Of a stretch of 64,000 nt of DNA, positions 1 to 10,621 are shown piece after piece. This DNA comes from Poa pratensis (lineage: Eukaryota > Streptophyta > Magnoliopsida > Poales > Poaceae). The first letter of the stretch is position 1; the number at the start of each line of letters is the position of its first letter. The notes beneath the pieces were generated by a model, which was not told the origin of the DNA, searched no databases, and saw nothing but the letters and a program-made list of their open reading frames with translations. The stretch spans positions 2,464,134-2,528,133 of the forward strand of contig CAMZMU010000012.1 of NCBI GenBank assembly GCA_947311845.1, in the 5' to 3' direction. The position numbers and the translations under genes are program-made.

Positions 1-1287
1 TCGTTCTCCAGACTATTCCGCTCTTCGTCTATTTGGATGTGTGTGCTAAGTTCTTCTTGCTCCCTGAGAACGCACCAAATTGACTGCTCAATCGATTGAG
101 TGTCTTCCTTGGATATAGTGATGAGCACCAGGGTTACCGGTGTTGGGATTCAGTTGGTCGTCGGCTGCATATTTCACGTGATGTGACTTTTGATGAGTCT
201 CGTCCATACTACCCGCGTCCTACATCCACGACTTTTTTCAGTTGAGAATATCTCCTTTCTTATACTTCCCGACACATCTTCCTCTGTGCCTCATGTTCCT
301 CCTCCTCCTCCTCCACCTCTACCTCCCGTGAGTCCCACTGTTCCTGACACACCACCTACACCACCCTCCCCTCCTTCCTCCTCTCCTCCCTCGTCACCTA
401 CCGCCATGGTGCGTCCTCCCATTTCTCCCTTTCCTCTCCACTATACTCGTTGTCCTCGTGTCGTGGATGATTCTTCTGACATGCCCTCCACTTCCGGAGC
501 GCCCCCTTCCCCGTCTACACCGTTCATAACCTCCGTACTCGGCCTTCGTTACGGCCTCCTGACCGCTATTCTCCTTCCCAGTATGGTCTTTCTGCTGTTG
601 CTGACCCACTTCCTGTCGGGATGCCATGGATCAGCCTAACTGGCAGCTTGCGATGGCTGAGGAGATTGCTGCGCTTGAGCCCACTGGCACGTGGGATCTT
701 GTTTCTCCTCCTCCTGGTGTTCGTCCCATCACGTGCAAGTGGGGTCTATAAGATTAAGACTCGTTCCGATGGCTCTCTTGAGCGTTACAAAACTCGTCTT
801 GTGGCTCGTGGCGATTATGTTGAGACATTCGCTCCTGTGGCCCACATGATAACCGTCCGCACTCTTCTCGCTGGCTTCTGTTCGTCATTGGTCTGTATCT
901 CAGCTTGATGTTCAGAACGCTTTTCTCAACGGTGAGTTGCGTGAGGAGGTTTATATGTAGCCACCACCGGGGTACTCCGCTCCTGATGGTATGGTTTGCC
1001 GCCTTCGACGCTCCCTCTATGGCCTTAAACAGACCCCTCGCGCCTGGTTCGAGCACTTCGCCTCTGTGGTGACTGCCGCTGGTTTCTCGCCTAGCGACCA
1101 TGACCCGGCGTTGTTTGTCCACACCTCTCCTCGCGGTTGGACGCTTCTCCTTCTCTATGTTGATGACATGATCATCACTGGCGACGACTCTGAATACATT
1201 GCCTTTGTTAAGGCCCGCCTCCGCGATCAGTTTTTGATGTCTGATCTTGGTCCACTTCGCTATTTTCTCAGGATTGAGGTTTCCGAC
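1..1287 (+). pseudogene. Copia retrotransposon pol fragment (integrase C-terminus to reverse transcriptase)
   Basis: Decayed Ty1/Copia polyprotein with both ends missing. Bases 1-230 encode the integrase C-terminal region (RLFGCVCAKFFLLP, then a [20 protein letters not shown] segment and [16 protein letters not shown]). A Pro/Ser-rich linker follows to about 610. Reverse transcriptase spans about 630-1287, with [13 protein letters not shown], the [13 protein letters not shown] block (followed by an in-frame TAG at 958-960), YGLKQTPRAWFEHF and the catalytic YVDDMIITGDD at about 1158-1190. Coding similarity stops abruptly after RYFLRIEVS near 1287, so RNase H and the LTR are absent. Several frameshifts and stops make it non-functional. 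The integrase-before-RT order and the YVDD and YGLKQ motifs are diagnostic of Copia. I do not assign a family. Confidence 0.9.
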
Positions 1288-1702
1288 CACTTCGCTATAG
1301 TTGATGGATTTATTTGCCACTCATTTAAGATCTGCATCCTAAACGATAAGAAACACATCACATCACTCGCTTTCGCTCAGAATTCTCTTTAAGAATTGTA
1401 AGCCTTGTTGGTGCAGGTAAGCATGCATGCTCTCCCGTTACGTGGTTTGAAGAAGTTAAAGAATGGAGAAGAGATTATGCGTATGCACATGTGTGTGCTA
1501 GCTCCTGGATGCTGCCTTGCATACCAAACCGCTACTGATAAATTTGCAATACTTATATCGCAACTGGGTATTAGCTACGACCGTTTGAGCTTCGAGGAAG
1601 CGATGCCACCTCACAGAAAAGACTAACTGTATTGTATACTACCGGGAGCAGAGCAGAAACATTCGCTGATGCAGCTGGTCGTACTCACCTCGACGGCGAC
1701 TG
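1288..1702. other. Unassigned segment between Copia fragment and TIR element
   Basis: No recognisable element or domain. A 73-codon open frame on the plus strand (1405-1626) and the overlapping frame reading VTWFEEVKEWRRDYAYAHV look like remnants of a coding exon, but I cannot match either to a family. There is a possible splice-like context (GCAGGTAAG) at 1415-1423. It could be a captured gene fragment or the decayed 3' part of the Copia element. Confidence 0.3.
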
Positions 1703-2130
1703 TGAGAGCATCTCCAGTCGGGGCGTCTAAACGGCCGCCCAAAGCCGTTTGGGGCATGTCGGACACAAAATCGCCCTCACTCGCGGCGTCCAAACGCGAA
1801 TTCGGTCCGACGCGGCCCAGTTTTGTGTCCGGCACGCCCAGCCCACGCCCTCAACTTGGGGAGGCTTGGGGCGGCCGCGGACGGAAGGAAACGCGACGCC
1901 ACGTCGGCTCCCGACGCGCGGGCCACGCCTGGCAGTGAGACAAGAGGCTGCATTAATGCCGGGCGGCGTCTTGGTTTCCCAGCCGGGCGCAGCGACGCGT
2001 CGCTTCGCTCTGCGGTGAGGAAGCGTCTGCGCCACGGCGGCGTCAATGCAGGCGAGCCGTTAATGGTGTGGCAGGCGAGCCGTTGGACGGCCGGAGTTAA
2101 GGCGATCTCATCCGTTCGCCTCCCCGGCCG

Positions 2131-2140
2131 CTATATAGAG
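2131..2140 (+). promoter_or_regulatory. TATA-box-like sequence upstream of the internal ORF
   Basis: CTATATAGAG lies 56-65 bases before the ATG at 2196 in otherwise GC-rich DNA. Spacing and context fit a plant core promoter carried within the transposon. No expression evidence is available. Confidence 0.4.
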
Positions 2141-2195
2141 CGGGTACCTCGCCGTCTCCACCATCTCACACAGCCAACTTCATCCCACATTAGCC

Positions 2196-3105
2196 ATGGC
2201 CTCTCCCCGGCGCGCCGCGGAGGAAGAGAGACGCGCGCAGAGGGAGGCCCGTCGTCGCCGCCGTGACAGCCAGGTTTGGCAGAGCGCCATGACTCGCCGC
2301 GGCTGGCCATCGCAGGAGGCAGCTCGTCGGCCGTCAACGCTCCGCCACCTCCTCCACCGCCTCCTCCGGCACCGGCGAACCAACTCACGGAAGCCGAGGC
2401 GCGTGAGCTCGTCCGCACTAACACGCCGGTGCCGGCGAACCGCGTCCTCCCCGAGGGATGGGCCACGAACCCAGTGCACGTCCCCGTTGCACCCATGCTG
2501 GCCGGCCAGGCGGCTCGACTACGTCGCCTCGTGCATGGGGACGATGGCGCCGGAGCTGCACGACGACCCCAGGTTCGAGCCGAACTCGGCGTACTGGGAC
2601 AAGCAGGTCGAGCTCGAGCACGCCTACCGCCTCCACTCCTTCTTCGCGCCCCAAGCCGCCTGCGGACTGGCTCGAAGACTCCGACGACGACGGCCTCACC
2701 AACACCACCGACGAGGACTTCGCAGCGGGCATGGAACGGGAAAGGGTTCGCTACGAGGCGGTGGAGCAGGCTCGTCGCGCAAGATCGGAAGGAGGCCGCG
2801 TGCAACCTCCTCCGCCACAACCTCAACAAGAGGCGGAGGAGGTTGACGGCTTGGAGGACTGGCTGCCGACGTCGGAGTGGGATCCCGGCCACATGCAGCT
2901 CGCCATCGAGGCCTCTGCCGCCGCCACCGCCGCCGCCACCGCCTCCGCCGCCACCACCTCCACCTCCAGCTCCGCCGCCACCACCTCCACCACCGGCTAC
3001 CTCTACTGCCTCTGCTCGAGCTGCCGCCGGGGTCCTGTGCTCGCCGCCGCAAGGGCCGGCGCCTGCCCCAACTGCCGGTGCCCGGCGTGCCACCCTACTT
3101 ACTAG
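2196..3105 (+). pseudogene. Frameshifted Pro/Arg-rich ORF carried in the TIR element
   Basis: Starts at ATG 2196 (MASPRRAAEEERRAQREARR), 60 bp after a TATA-like box. Protein-like segments then lie in alternating frames: LTEAEARELVRTNTPVPANR near 2385, APELHDDPRFEPNSAYWDKQ near 2550, and an acidic segment (DWLEDSDDDGLTNTTDED, then ERVRYEAVEQARRARSEG) from about 2660. It ends in a Ser/Thr/Ala run and a Cys-rich tail stopping at 3105. At least three frameshifts are needed to join these pieces, so the copy is broken. There is no transposase catalytic triad or DNA-binding motif. I recall similar low-complexity predicted proteins being common in Triticeae annotations, which would suggest an amplified element-borne ORF, but this is memory and has not been searched. 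Function unknown. Confidence 0.5.
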
Positions 3106-3333
3106 GTCTAGTCTAGGTCTAGATTTAAATTTGAATGAATTATGTTAGTTTGAATGAAATTTTAATGAAATATATGCATTTTCGTATCAAAATTTCATAT
3201 TTGAATAATATTTGGGCGCCGCGAGTGGGAGCGACGGCGCCCAAATGGGCAAGATAGTCCGGACGGCGCCCAAAGGGCCTGTCCGGACGGCTTTTGGGCG
3301 TCCATTTGGGCGCCGCGAGTGGAGATGCTCTGA

Positions 3334-4300
3334 TTTCTTCATGTTTTGGGAAAACGGATGCGCGGTCACTGGTCAGCACCGTAGGTAGGAGCACGACGAA
3401 ACTATCGCGTTCATGGACGACGACGTGCCAAGACCCATGCTGCTGACCTGAATTAGCTCATCTCCATACAAATGTCCATCCGTCCAGCTCTCCGGCCGGC
3501 GAACCGTTCAGCTTTGAAATTTGAATTCTGTCAGGTGCAGTAAACAGAAATCATACTGTCATGATTGCTGCACTGCACACACTGACGGCCGGGCTAATGG
3601 TGAATGCGTACTGATAGTGATTCAGAGCAATGCCCAGTCACTCAAAACAAAAAGATATTTCAGCTGGGACGTGGTTGACGGGTTTATGGTTCCGGCAAAC
3701 GAAAAGAGATCATTGGTCTTTTGCATTGATTCAGTGCATTAGTCTTTATGTTCTCGCATTTTCCAAGCCTCATCAGCACATCAGACGTTGTTGTCCCGAA
3801 ACCAGCTATCGAATAATCAAGAATAGTTTAACGATCGAAGAGTCCAAGGCCAGGAACGCGATTGCTTGATCACTAAGTTGGGCACTCACTGACTTGTCGC
3901 ACTCCAAGGACACGGTTTGATAGTTGCCGAGTCGTCTCTCTAGCTAACGGACCAGAGCCAGGGTCGTCATAAACAAATCCTCATCTTTCCAAAGAAAGAA
4001 AAAATCTCCTTTTCTTTAGCCTCGCTCGCGCCCCAACTACTCCCGGAAACGCCTTTTGATCTCGCAATCAGTCAGATGTGTAAGCGTGTGCATTGTTTGG
4101 TCTCAAACCGGTGAAACCAGGAGTCCAGCCCGCACCGGACCACATGTACGGTTTTAAACCAGTTTAGCTGGTTTCCTGGCTGAAACCGCGAGCAGAAAAA
4201 GTATAATTGGTTTGAGACCGGCTGAAACCACTGAACCAGTCAAACCGTACGCACCAGGCTCCCTCGACCTGAGGTGTGGCATCCAGTTTCGGAGTTACCA
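3334..4300. other. Intergenic DNA with inverted repeat upstream of the HMA gene
   Basis: No convincing gene. Within it, GGTCTCAAACC (about 4099-4109) and its reverse complement GGTTTGAGACC (about 4209-4219) bracket a region full of AAACC/GGTTT motifs (4085-4250). The arrangement could be a small decayed MITE or a fold-back promoter structure. I found no target duplication that would define it as a transposon. Confidence 0.35.
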
Positions 4301-4308
4301 GCTCCCCC

Positions 4309-4315
4309 TATATAT
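4309..4315 (+). promoter_or_regulatory. TATA box of HMA gene
   Basis: TATATAT (4309-4315), in the context CCCCTATATATCGACG, sits about 170 bp before the ATG at 4485. A pyrimidine-rich leader (CTTCTAGCCCTTTCTTGCCCC) lies between them, as expected for a plant 5' UTR. Confidence 0.5.
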
Positions 4316-4484
4316 CGACGCCAGGTTCTATGCTCCCTTCACAGCAAACTTGCTTCTAGCCCTTTCTTGCCCCATCCCTAGAGTTCCAAAGCCTTCTATT
4401 CCTGAAACTTGATTCCACACTCCTCAGTCCGGATAGCCTCAACCCTCAACAAGGCGCTCCGCGAAGAAACCAAAGCAAGCCGCG

Positions 4485-4889
4485 ATGAAGCAAAAGATCG
4501 TGATCAAGGTGGAGATGACATGCGACAAGTGCCGGTCGAAGGCCATGGCGCTGGTGGCGGCCACGGTAGGCGTGGATTCGGTGGCGCTGGCAGGAGACGG
4601 CAAGGACAAGGTGGTGGTCGTCGGCGACGGCATCGACTCCGTCAAGCTCACCACCGCGCTGCGCAAGAAGGTCGGACACGCGCAGCTGCTGCAGGTCGGC
4701 GAAGTCAAGAAGGAGGAGGAGAAGAAGAAGCCCGCCGAAGCGGCCGCCGCCTCCGTCGTCGAGTACGGCTACCCGTGGCACTACTACCAGTACCCTTCGC
4801 AATCGGCGCCGGTCTACGAGTACCCGCCTACGGTTACCAGCAGTACCAGTACTCCTGGTAGACACGTGTCAGACCTTCCGGGAGGCTGA
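4485..4889 (+). CDS. Heavy-metal-associated (HMA) domain protein, C-terminal frame shifted
   Basis: Small HMA-fold protein of the plant HPP/HIPP type, probably cytosolic and metal- or partner-binding. ATG 4485 opens MKQKIVIKVEMTCDKCRSKA; the metal-binding MxCxxC motif is intact at residues 11-16 (MTCDKC). The domain covers about residues 2-72, followed by a Lys/Glu linker (KKEEEKKKP) and a Tyr/Pro tail (YGYPWHYYQYPSQS). From about 4827 the open frame departs from the expected tail. A single-base loss near there would explain it, because the neighbouring frame reads YGYQQYQYSW and stops at TAG 4859-4861. As it stands, the frame runs through the target site into the chromovirus LTR and stops at 4889. 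No intron is visible. Relatives of this class include rice Pi21 and the HMA domains integrated in NLRs such as Pik (family knowledge); no specific role can be assigned here. The gene may still be expressed, but its 3' end is disrupted. Confidence 0.8.
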   Translation: MKQKIVIKVEMTCDKCRSKAMALVAATVGVDSVALAGDGKDKVVVVGDGIDSVKLTTALRKKVGHAQLLQVGEVKKEEEKKKPAEAAAASVVEYGYPWHYYQYPSQSAPVYEYPPTVTSSTSTPGRHVSDLPGG

Positions 4890-5270
4890 CATACCGATCG
4901 AAGGAAGGGGACGAAGGAGTGGAGCTCGATGCTCAGACCTACGGCTAGAGACGGGTAAAGTGCAGAACTGGTAAAGAACAGATAAGGAAAAACTGGATTG
5001 TGTATTATGCGTGCCACCCATCCTCCCTCTCCTGCTCTTTTCTATCCAAAGAGCAGGACCACGCCGTGTTTAGCTTAAGTAGCATTACAGACATAAACGC
5101 GATTAACGCGGAAATTGAAACACAGTTAAGGGACTAAAGAGCGATCACGTGAGCCATCCGATGTGAAGGCTGAAACGGTATCTTGCCATCTGGGCCGCTC
5201 GCTGCTGTCGGCGGCCTATAGATCATCACGCCGAGACTGAACCTTCTGAAGAACAGAGAGGATCCTGACA
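4867..5270 (-). repeat. 3' LTR of chromovirus
   Basis: 404 bp, bounded by TGTCAG and CTGACA. Differs from the other LTR at two positions (ACGCGGAAAT versus ACGCAGAAAT, and GAGACTGAAC versus GAGATTGAAC). Its first 23 bases supply the last eight codons of the shifted HMA frame. Confidence 0.95.
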
Positions 5271-5284
5271 GTACTCCCCCCCGA
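5271..5284 (-). other. Polypurine tract of chromovirus
   Basis: On the minus strand this reads CGGGGGGGGAGTAC, directly abutting the 3' LTR. It is the expected plus-strand priming site. Confidence 0.8.
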
Positions 5285-5293
5285 GACAAGACC

Positions 5294-8200
5294 TCAGGGC
5301 TTGAAGGCAGGAAACGTGGAGCGCATGAAGTCGGCGTCCTCCCACGTTGCCTCATCCAGTGTCATGCCTTCCCAATGTATCAGCCATTGCGGAACAGCTA
5401 TGTCGTATGCTCCAGCATTCCTCTGAACCTGTCGACGTTGCAGAATGGCAAGAGGAAGTATCTTCAGTTTACCAGTTGGAGATACCAGTGGAAGATTTGG
5501 ATTTGGCACCGCCGAAGGACCCAAGTGTTTCTTTAGCAGATTGACATGAAACACGTCATGGATTTGAGTACCAGGAGGCAGCTGGAGTTTGTAAGCTCGT
5601 TTACCCACTGGTTGTGTAACCCTGAAGGGCCCATACCACTTAGATGCCAGTTTCAATGGGTTGCCTTGTCCCAGAGCATGTTCTCGGTGAGGCTGCATCT
5701 TTAAGTAAACCATATCTCCCACAACAAATGATCTGTCGGTTCGCTTCTTATCTGCGTGTTTCTTCATAGTGGCTTGGGCCTTTGCCAAGTTTTGTTGCAG
5801 AATTGTCACCATTTGCTGTTTGCTGTCAAGAGTATCTTGTGCTTCAGTTGAAATGGTAGCTGGGATAGATAAATCGGTCAGCATTGTTGGAGGGTATTCA
5901 TACAGAGCTTCGAAGGGAGACATCTTGATAGAAGTGTGGTAACTGCTGTTATACCACCACTCAGCAGTAGGGAGCCAGTCGACCCATTTCTTTGGTTCAG
6001 CAAACGCCATGCACCGCAAATATTGCTCAAGGCATTGATTAACTCGTTCAGTTTGACCATCGCTCTCTGGATGGTAAGCAGTGGTGAAATGGAGTGAAAT
6101 TTGGAGAGCAGAGAAAATTTCCTGCCAGAGCTTACTTGTGAAAACTCGATCTCTGTCGCTTGTGATGACAGTTGGCGGACCATGTAACCTGAAGACATTG
6201 TCCATCACTAGGCTGGCTACCTTCTGAACTGTATAAGGGTGTGACAGTGCTAAGAAGTGGGAGTATTTAGTGAGTCTGTCGACAATGACCAAGATGACAT
6301 CCTTTCCTTTTGATTTTGGGAGCCCCTCTATGAAGTCCATACTTATTTCTGACCACTTGGCTTTAGGAATGGGTAGGGGATCAAGGAGTCCAGGATATTG
6401 CACTTTCTCTGTTTTTGATATCTGGCAGACAGGACATTCAGCAATAAGTTGGGCTATGTACTGCTTCAGTTTGGGCCAGTAAAAGACCTGCTTGATTCTT
6501 TGATATGTTACTCTCGCTCCTGAGTGTCCACCAAAAACTGAGGAGTGGAAAGAGGTGAAGATCTTGTTGCGAAGGTCAGAGGAGGTACCTATGTAAATCC
6601 TGCCTTTATATCTGAGTACCCCGGATTGCAATGAGAACTTAGTGTTTCCTTCTGCAGAGACGGCCAATTCTTGTAACAGTCGCTTGCAATGATCATCTTG
6701 AGAGTAAGAAGCAGTGATGTCCAGAGTCCAAGCTGGTATTGCCATCGAAGTAGCTGAGCAAGTATCCGGTGCAGTGTTGTCATCAATATCTTCATCATGT
6801 TTCTGATGTTGTCTGGACAGGGCATTCGCTACGGTATTTTCACTACCTTTCTTATATTCAACTGTAAAGTCGAATTCCAGTAGCTTAAGCATCAGCTTGT
6901 GCTGTATTCCTTCCACTAGTCTTTGGCTGGCAATGTACTTAAGGCTTTTCTGGTCTGTTTTAATAACCAATTTGTTGCCAAGGAAGTAGTGACGCCATTT
7001 CTTTAGGGCTTCCAATATTGCCATGGCCTCTTTTTCATAAATGGATTTGGTGCTATTCTGAGGACCTAAGCACCTGCTGAAGTAAGCCAAGGGTCTCCCC
7101 TCTTGCATCAAGACTGCTCCCAGGCCAGTAGCACAGGCGTCTGTTTCGAGGGTGAATGGCAAGGTGTAGTTGGGTAGAGCCAGCAATGGAGGATTAGTCA
7201 TAATTTCTTTCAGCTTGTCGAAAGCTTTCTGTTGCTCCGGACCCCAGTGGAAAGCATCCTTCTTGAGAGCAGCGTACAATGGCTGGCAAATCAGGGCATA
7301 AAGGATGATAAACCGTCTATAGTAACCAGTAAGTCCAAGGAAAGCTCTTAGCTGGGTTACTGTCATAGGTACTTTCCAGTTAACAATTTCACTGATTTTA
7401 GCTGGGTCTGTTTGCACGCCGGCTCCTGAGATAATGTGCCCAAGGTACTCGACCTGTGGTTGCCCAAAAGCACACTTGGAGAGTTTTGCTCTGAGTTGGT
7501 TGGCTCTGAACACTTCCATGACTAACTTCAGGTGTTGTTGATGTTCTGCTTCTGACTTGCTGTAGACTAGTATATCATCGATAAATACTAGTACAAACTT
7601 CCTCAAGTATGGAGAGAACAGTTTGTTCATCAGTTCTTGAAAAGTCGCTGGCGCGTTGCACAACCCAAATGGCATGACTGTATACTCATGGTGCCCCAGA
7701 TGAGTGGAAAATGCTGTCTTGGAAATGTCGGCTTCATTCATCCGGATTTGGTGATATCCCGAACGTAAGTCAAATTTTGAGAATATCACAGCGCCGTGCA
7801 ATTCATCCAGCAAGTCCTCGATTACTGGTATTGGAAATTTGTTTTTCACTGTCAACTCATTCAGTGCTCTGAAATCAATACAGAGTCTCCAAGATTTGTC
7901 CCTTTTGCGGACTAGAAGCAGTGGTGATGAATATGGACTGTGGCTTGGTCGAATTTCAGAGTTCTTAAGCATTTCTTTGACCAGTAATTTCACCGAGTCT
8001 TTCTGACTTTTAGACATCCTGTAGGGTCGAATGTTTGGTGGTTTGGCGCCTGAGATGAGAGGAATGTGGTGTTCACAATCCCTTTGTGGAGGAAGTCCAG
8101 AAGGTTGTTGGAAGATGTCTTGAAATTGATGCACGAGATTCTCAATTCCATCTGGCAAGGGTACTTGTTTATCAACCGTCTGTGCTTCCGAGTGGTCATC

Positions 8201-10453
8201 GACTGCTAGAAGATAAAAGCCCATGGCACCCTGAGAGAGCATCTTATTGCAGGTTTCGGATGATATCAAGAACTTCTGTTTAGGTATGAGGTGATCCTGA
8301 AATGTGTGGATGGATCCCTGTATTTGCAGAGAGATTGTCCTTTCGATGAAATCAAAGGTCACTGGATTGTGCAGTTTGAACCAGTTAACACCCAAGATGA
8401 CTTCTGAACCTTGTAATTCCAATATCCTGAAATCTGCTTGGAATTTGTGTCCCTGAATGGAAAATGGGCAAGCTAAGGCGACTGATGAGGATATTAGAGT
8501 ACCTCCTCCAGCTACTGTCACTGTTCTCTGAGTGGCCTGTGTCATTGGGATTTTGTTTCGCAAGGCAAATTGATAATCCATAAATGTATTTGTACTGCCA
8601 GTGTCGGCGAGAGCCAGAGCTTGGGCTCGAGGAAAATTCAGCAACAATGATAAGGTTGATTCAGATGGACAGCCCCGATAAGCTGAATCAGAAATCTTCA
8701 TTGCAAGATCATTGTTTGCTTTTACTTGTGGCTGCTGTTGTGCCACAACCGGAGGTTGGTGTGGTTGTACAGCGGGAGCTTCTGGGTGTGCTTGTGCAAC
8801 AGGAGCTTCTTGGTGTACTTGTACAACAGGAGCTACTTGGAGCTGGTTCAGCTCCTCTGCTTGTTCCTCATCATCCGAGTCTAGGTGCATTGTTATTTTG
8901 TTGAGTGCCCTCTGCATTTGTTGGCATCGATGGCCGAGAGTCCAGTTTTCTGGGCAGTACCAGCAGCGCTTGGGTTCTCGGTTACGCTCATTTGGAGCCC
9001 TTGGTCTGACCTCTCTTGCTTGAGCTGGTCTCGGTTGTTGTTGAGGGTAGTTCCTCTGTACTGGTATGGGTGCTGCTGGCCTCCTGTTTGCTGAGAGATA
9101 GGCTTTTTCATATTGCCTGGCATAATAGTAAGCAGACAATAGGGTGGTGGGATGCTGACACTGCACTGTCGGTCGAATTCCCTCTTTTAAACCACTTATA
9201 AACCGCTCAATGAAAAAGTCCTGTGGAAGATAAGGGCGATCACGTTTCATTTGAGTCATCCAAGGCTCGTACTGATCAATGTATGCATTGACCGTCGTGA
9301 TTTGGTGCAACTGTTGCAGCTGCTCCATTGGGTCTGCAATTGAGGTGTCAGGGAACCTTTCAATCAACATCTTGCACAAGTTTTGCCAGCTGATTGTATG
9401 TAAGTTCAGTCCAGCACTGCTGATCCAGGTCTTTGCCTGACCCCTGATATGTGCTAGCCCCTAGCGTACTTTGTGTTCTGTTGGAATTGACACCAGCGCG
9501 AAGATGTCTTCGCACTCTAGAATCCACGCTCGTGGATTGTCCCCATGAAACAGTGGTAACTCCACGTGTGGTGTGCGAAGTTGGGGCTCATGTTGCTGGT
9601 AAGTGTGGTTTTGTGGGTATTGTTGTGGCTGTTGTGGAGGTGGAGTTGGTGGTGGGTAGTAGGGTGCATATGGTGGTGGTGGTGGGTAGTAGGTATGTGG
9701 CGGGTAAGCGTATGGGTTGTAGGGAAAAGGCTGAGAAGTTTGGTAATATTGTGGTTGGAATAATGGTGTGGTGAGCTGAGTGTAATGAGGTTGAGTTGGT
9801 GGAAACTGGGTTGTGGTGACGATAGGCGGTGTGGTGGTCAAAATTGGTTGCGGGTAGGCATTTGATCGAGCACCTTGTAGCTGGCTCATGGATGGTGGAA
9901 GTGGGAACTGGTCGGGTGTGGTGGTCAGGGTTGGTTGCGGGTAGGCATTTGAGCGAGCACCTTGTAGCTGGCTCGTGTATGGTGGAAGTGGTAATTGGTA
10001 GGGTGTGAGGTTGCCCAAGTTGGGTGGGAAGGGAGTTTGGGAGGTTGACGAAGGTGTAGGTTGCTCTGGTATAGGAGACAAGACTTGTGATGAGATAGGT
10101 GGTGGAGTCATCAAGCGAGTGTCTTTGGTGTTGGTGGATGAGTCCAATGTCGGCTCTGATCCTGCTGGTGCAAAATTGGCAGCCATAGATTGCATGAGCT
10201 GAGTGAGTTTTGCTACCTCGTCATGGATCGAGTCGATGGAGGTCTGCTGCCGATCGAGGCAGCGGCCCATCCGGACGAACTCGCGAGGAAGATGATCGCG
10301 GATCCTTTCCTCCTCTTGTTCATCCGCTTCCTCGTCCGACGTGACTGGGATCTGCAAGCTTGGATCGGTAACGGTAGAGCCATCTGCTCCTTTTTCAGCT
10401 GTAGCAGCGCGGTCGCGCGAGGTGGATCTGGACCGGCGTGTCGACGTCGTCAT
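5294..10453 (-). pseudogene. Chromovirus gag-pol polyprotein with a single in-frame stop
   Basis: One frame runs from ATG at 10453 down to the stop at 5294, 1720 codons in total, interrupted by a single TAG (9463-9461) inside the capsid region. Order: Gln/Pro/Tyr-rich N-terminus; capsid with LPLFHGDNPRAWI; zinc knuckle CWYCPENWTLGHRC (about 8930-8975); aspartic protease ADTGSTNTF (8596-8610 region); reverse transcriptase with MPFGLCNAPATFQ and the catalytic FIDDILVYS (about 7568-7591); RNase H (ETDACATGLGAVL); integrase with an HHCC-type region (HSSVFGGHSG, CPVCQ) and the D, D, E residues in MDFIEG, SDRDRVF and GQTERVN; and a C-terminal chromodomain-like segment (LIHWEGMTLDEATWED). All catalytic residues are visible. 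Apart from the amber codon the frame is intact, matching the near-identical LTRs. Confidence 0.92.
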
Positions 10454-10606
10454 GCCGGTGAAGACGAGAGAGCGTCGCGAAGGGATTTTACCGCCGGCTC
10501 GATGTGAACCAGCAACCTTGCGGTGGCTTTCTCAAAGAAGAAGAAGAAGAACGAAAACAGATCGGCTGCTTTCTTGGGAGGGAGGGAGGGAAGCAGATCG
10601 AGTGCT

Positions 10607-10618
10607 GCTCTGATACCA
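10607..10618 (-). other. Primer binding site of chromovirus
   Basis: TGGTATCAGAGC on the minus strand, three bases inside the 5' LTR. It matches the complement of the 3' end of plant initiator tRNA-Met. Confidence 0.85.
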
Positions 10619-10621
10619 CCG

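Larger units (their letters stand above)
1706..3330. mobile_element. Non-autonomous TIR transposon (Harbinger-like) with internal ORF
   Basis: The ends are inverted: the left end starts GAGCATCTCCAGTCGGGGCG and the right end finishes GCGAGTGGAGATGCTC. The outer 10 bases are perfectly complementary and the match continues imperfectly inward (GGGCGTCTAAACGGC against GGGCGCCCAAATGG). The trinucleotide TGA directly flanks both ends (1703-1705 and 3331-3333), consistent with a 3-bp target duplication. GAGCATCTCC-type termini with 3-bp duplications are seen in grass PIF/Harbinger-type elements, although their usual target is TWA, so the superfamily is a moderate-confidence inference. It is GC-rich, 1625 bp long and encodes no transposase. 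Internal GGCGCC/GGGCG copies near both ends act as subterminal repeats. Confidence 0.65.

Noticed and set aside
190..639. Pro-rich 149-codon frame as a separate gene
   Set aside because: It overlaps the known variable Pro/Ser linker between Copia integrase and RT, and its neighbours in other frames are clear pol motifs.
2131..3093. Long minus-strand frame (320 codons) opposite the Pro-rich ORF
   Set aside because: Gly/Arg-rich low-complexity translation caused by GC-rich DNA; the plus strand has the TATA box, ATG and protein-like segments.
10607..10618. Initiator tRNA-Met-like sequence as a tRNA gene (also 23861-23872)
   Set aside because: Only 12 bases complementary to the tRNA 3' end, located next to LTRs; these are primer binding sites.
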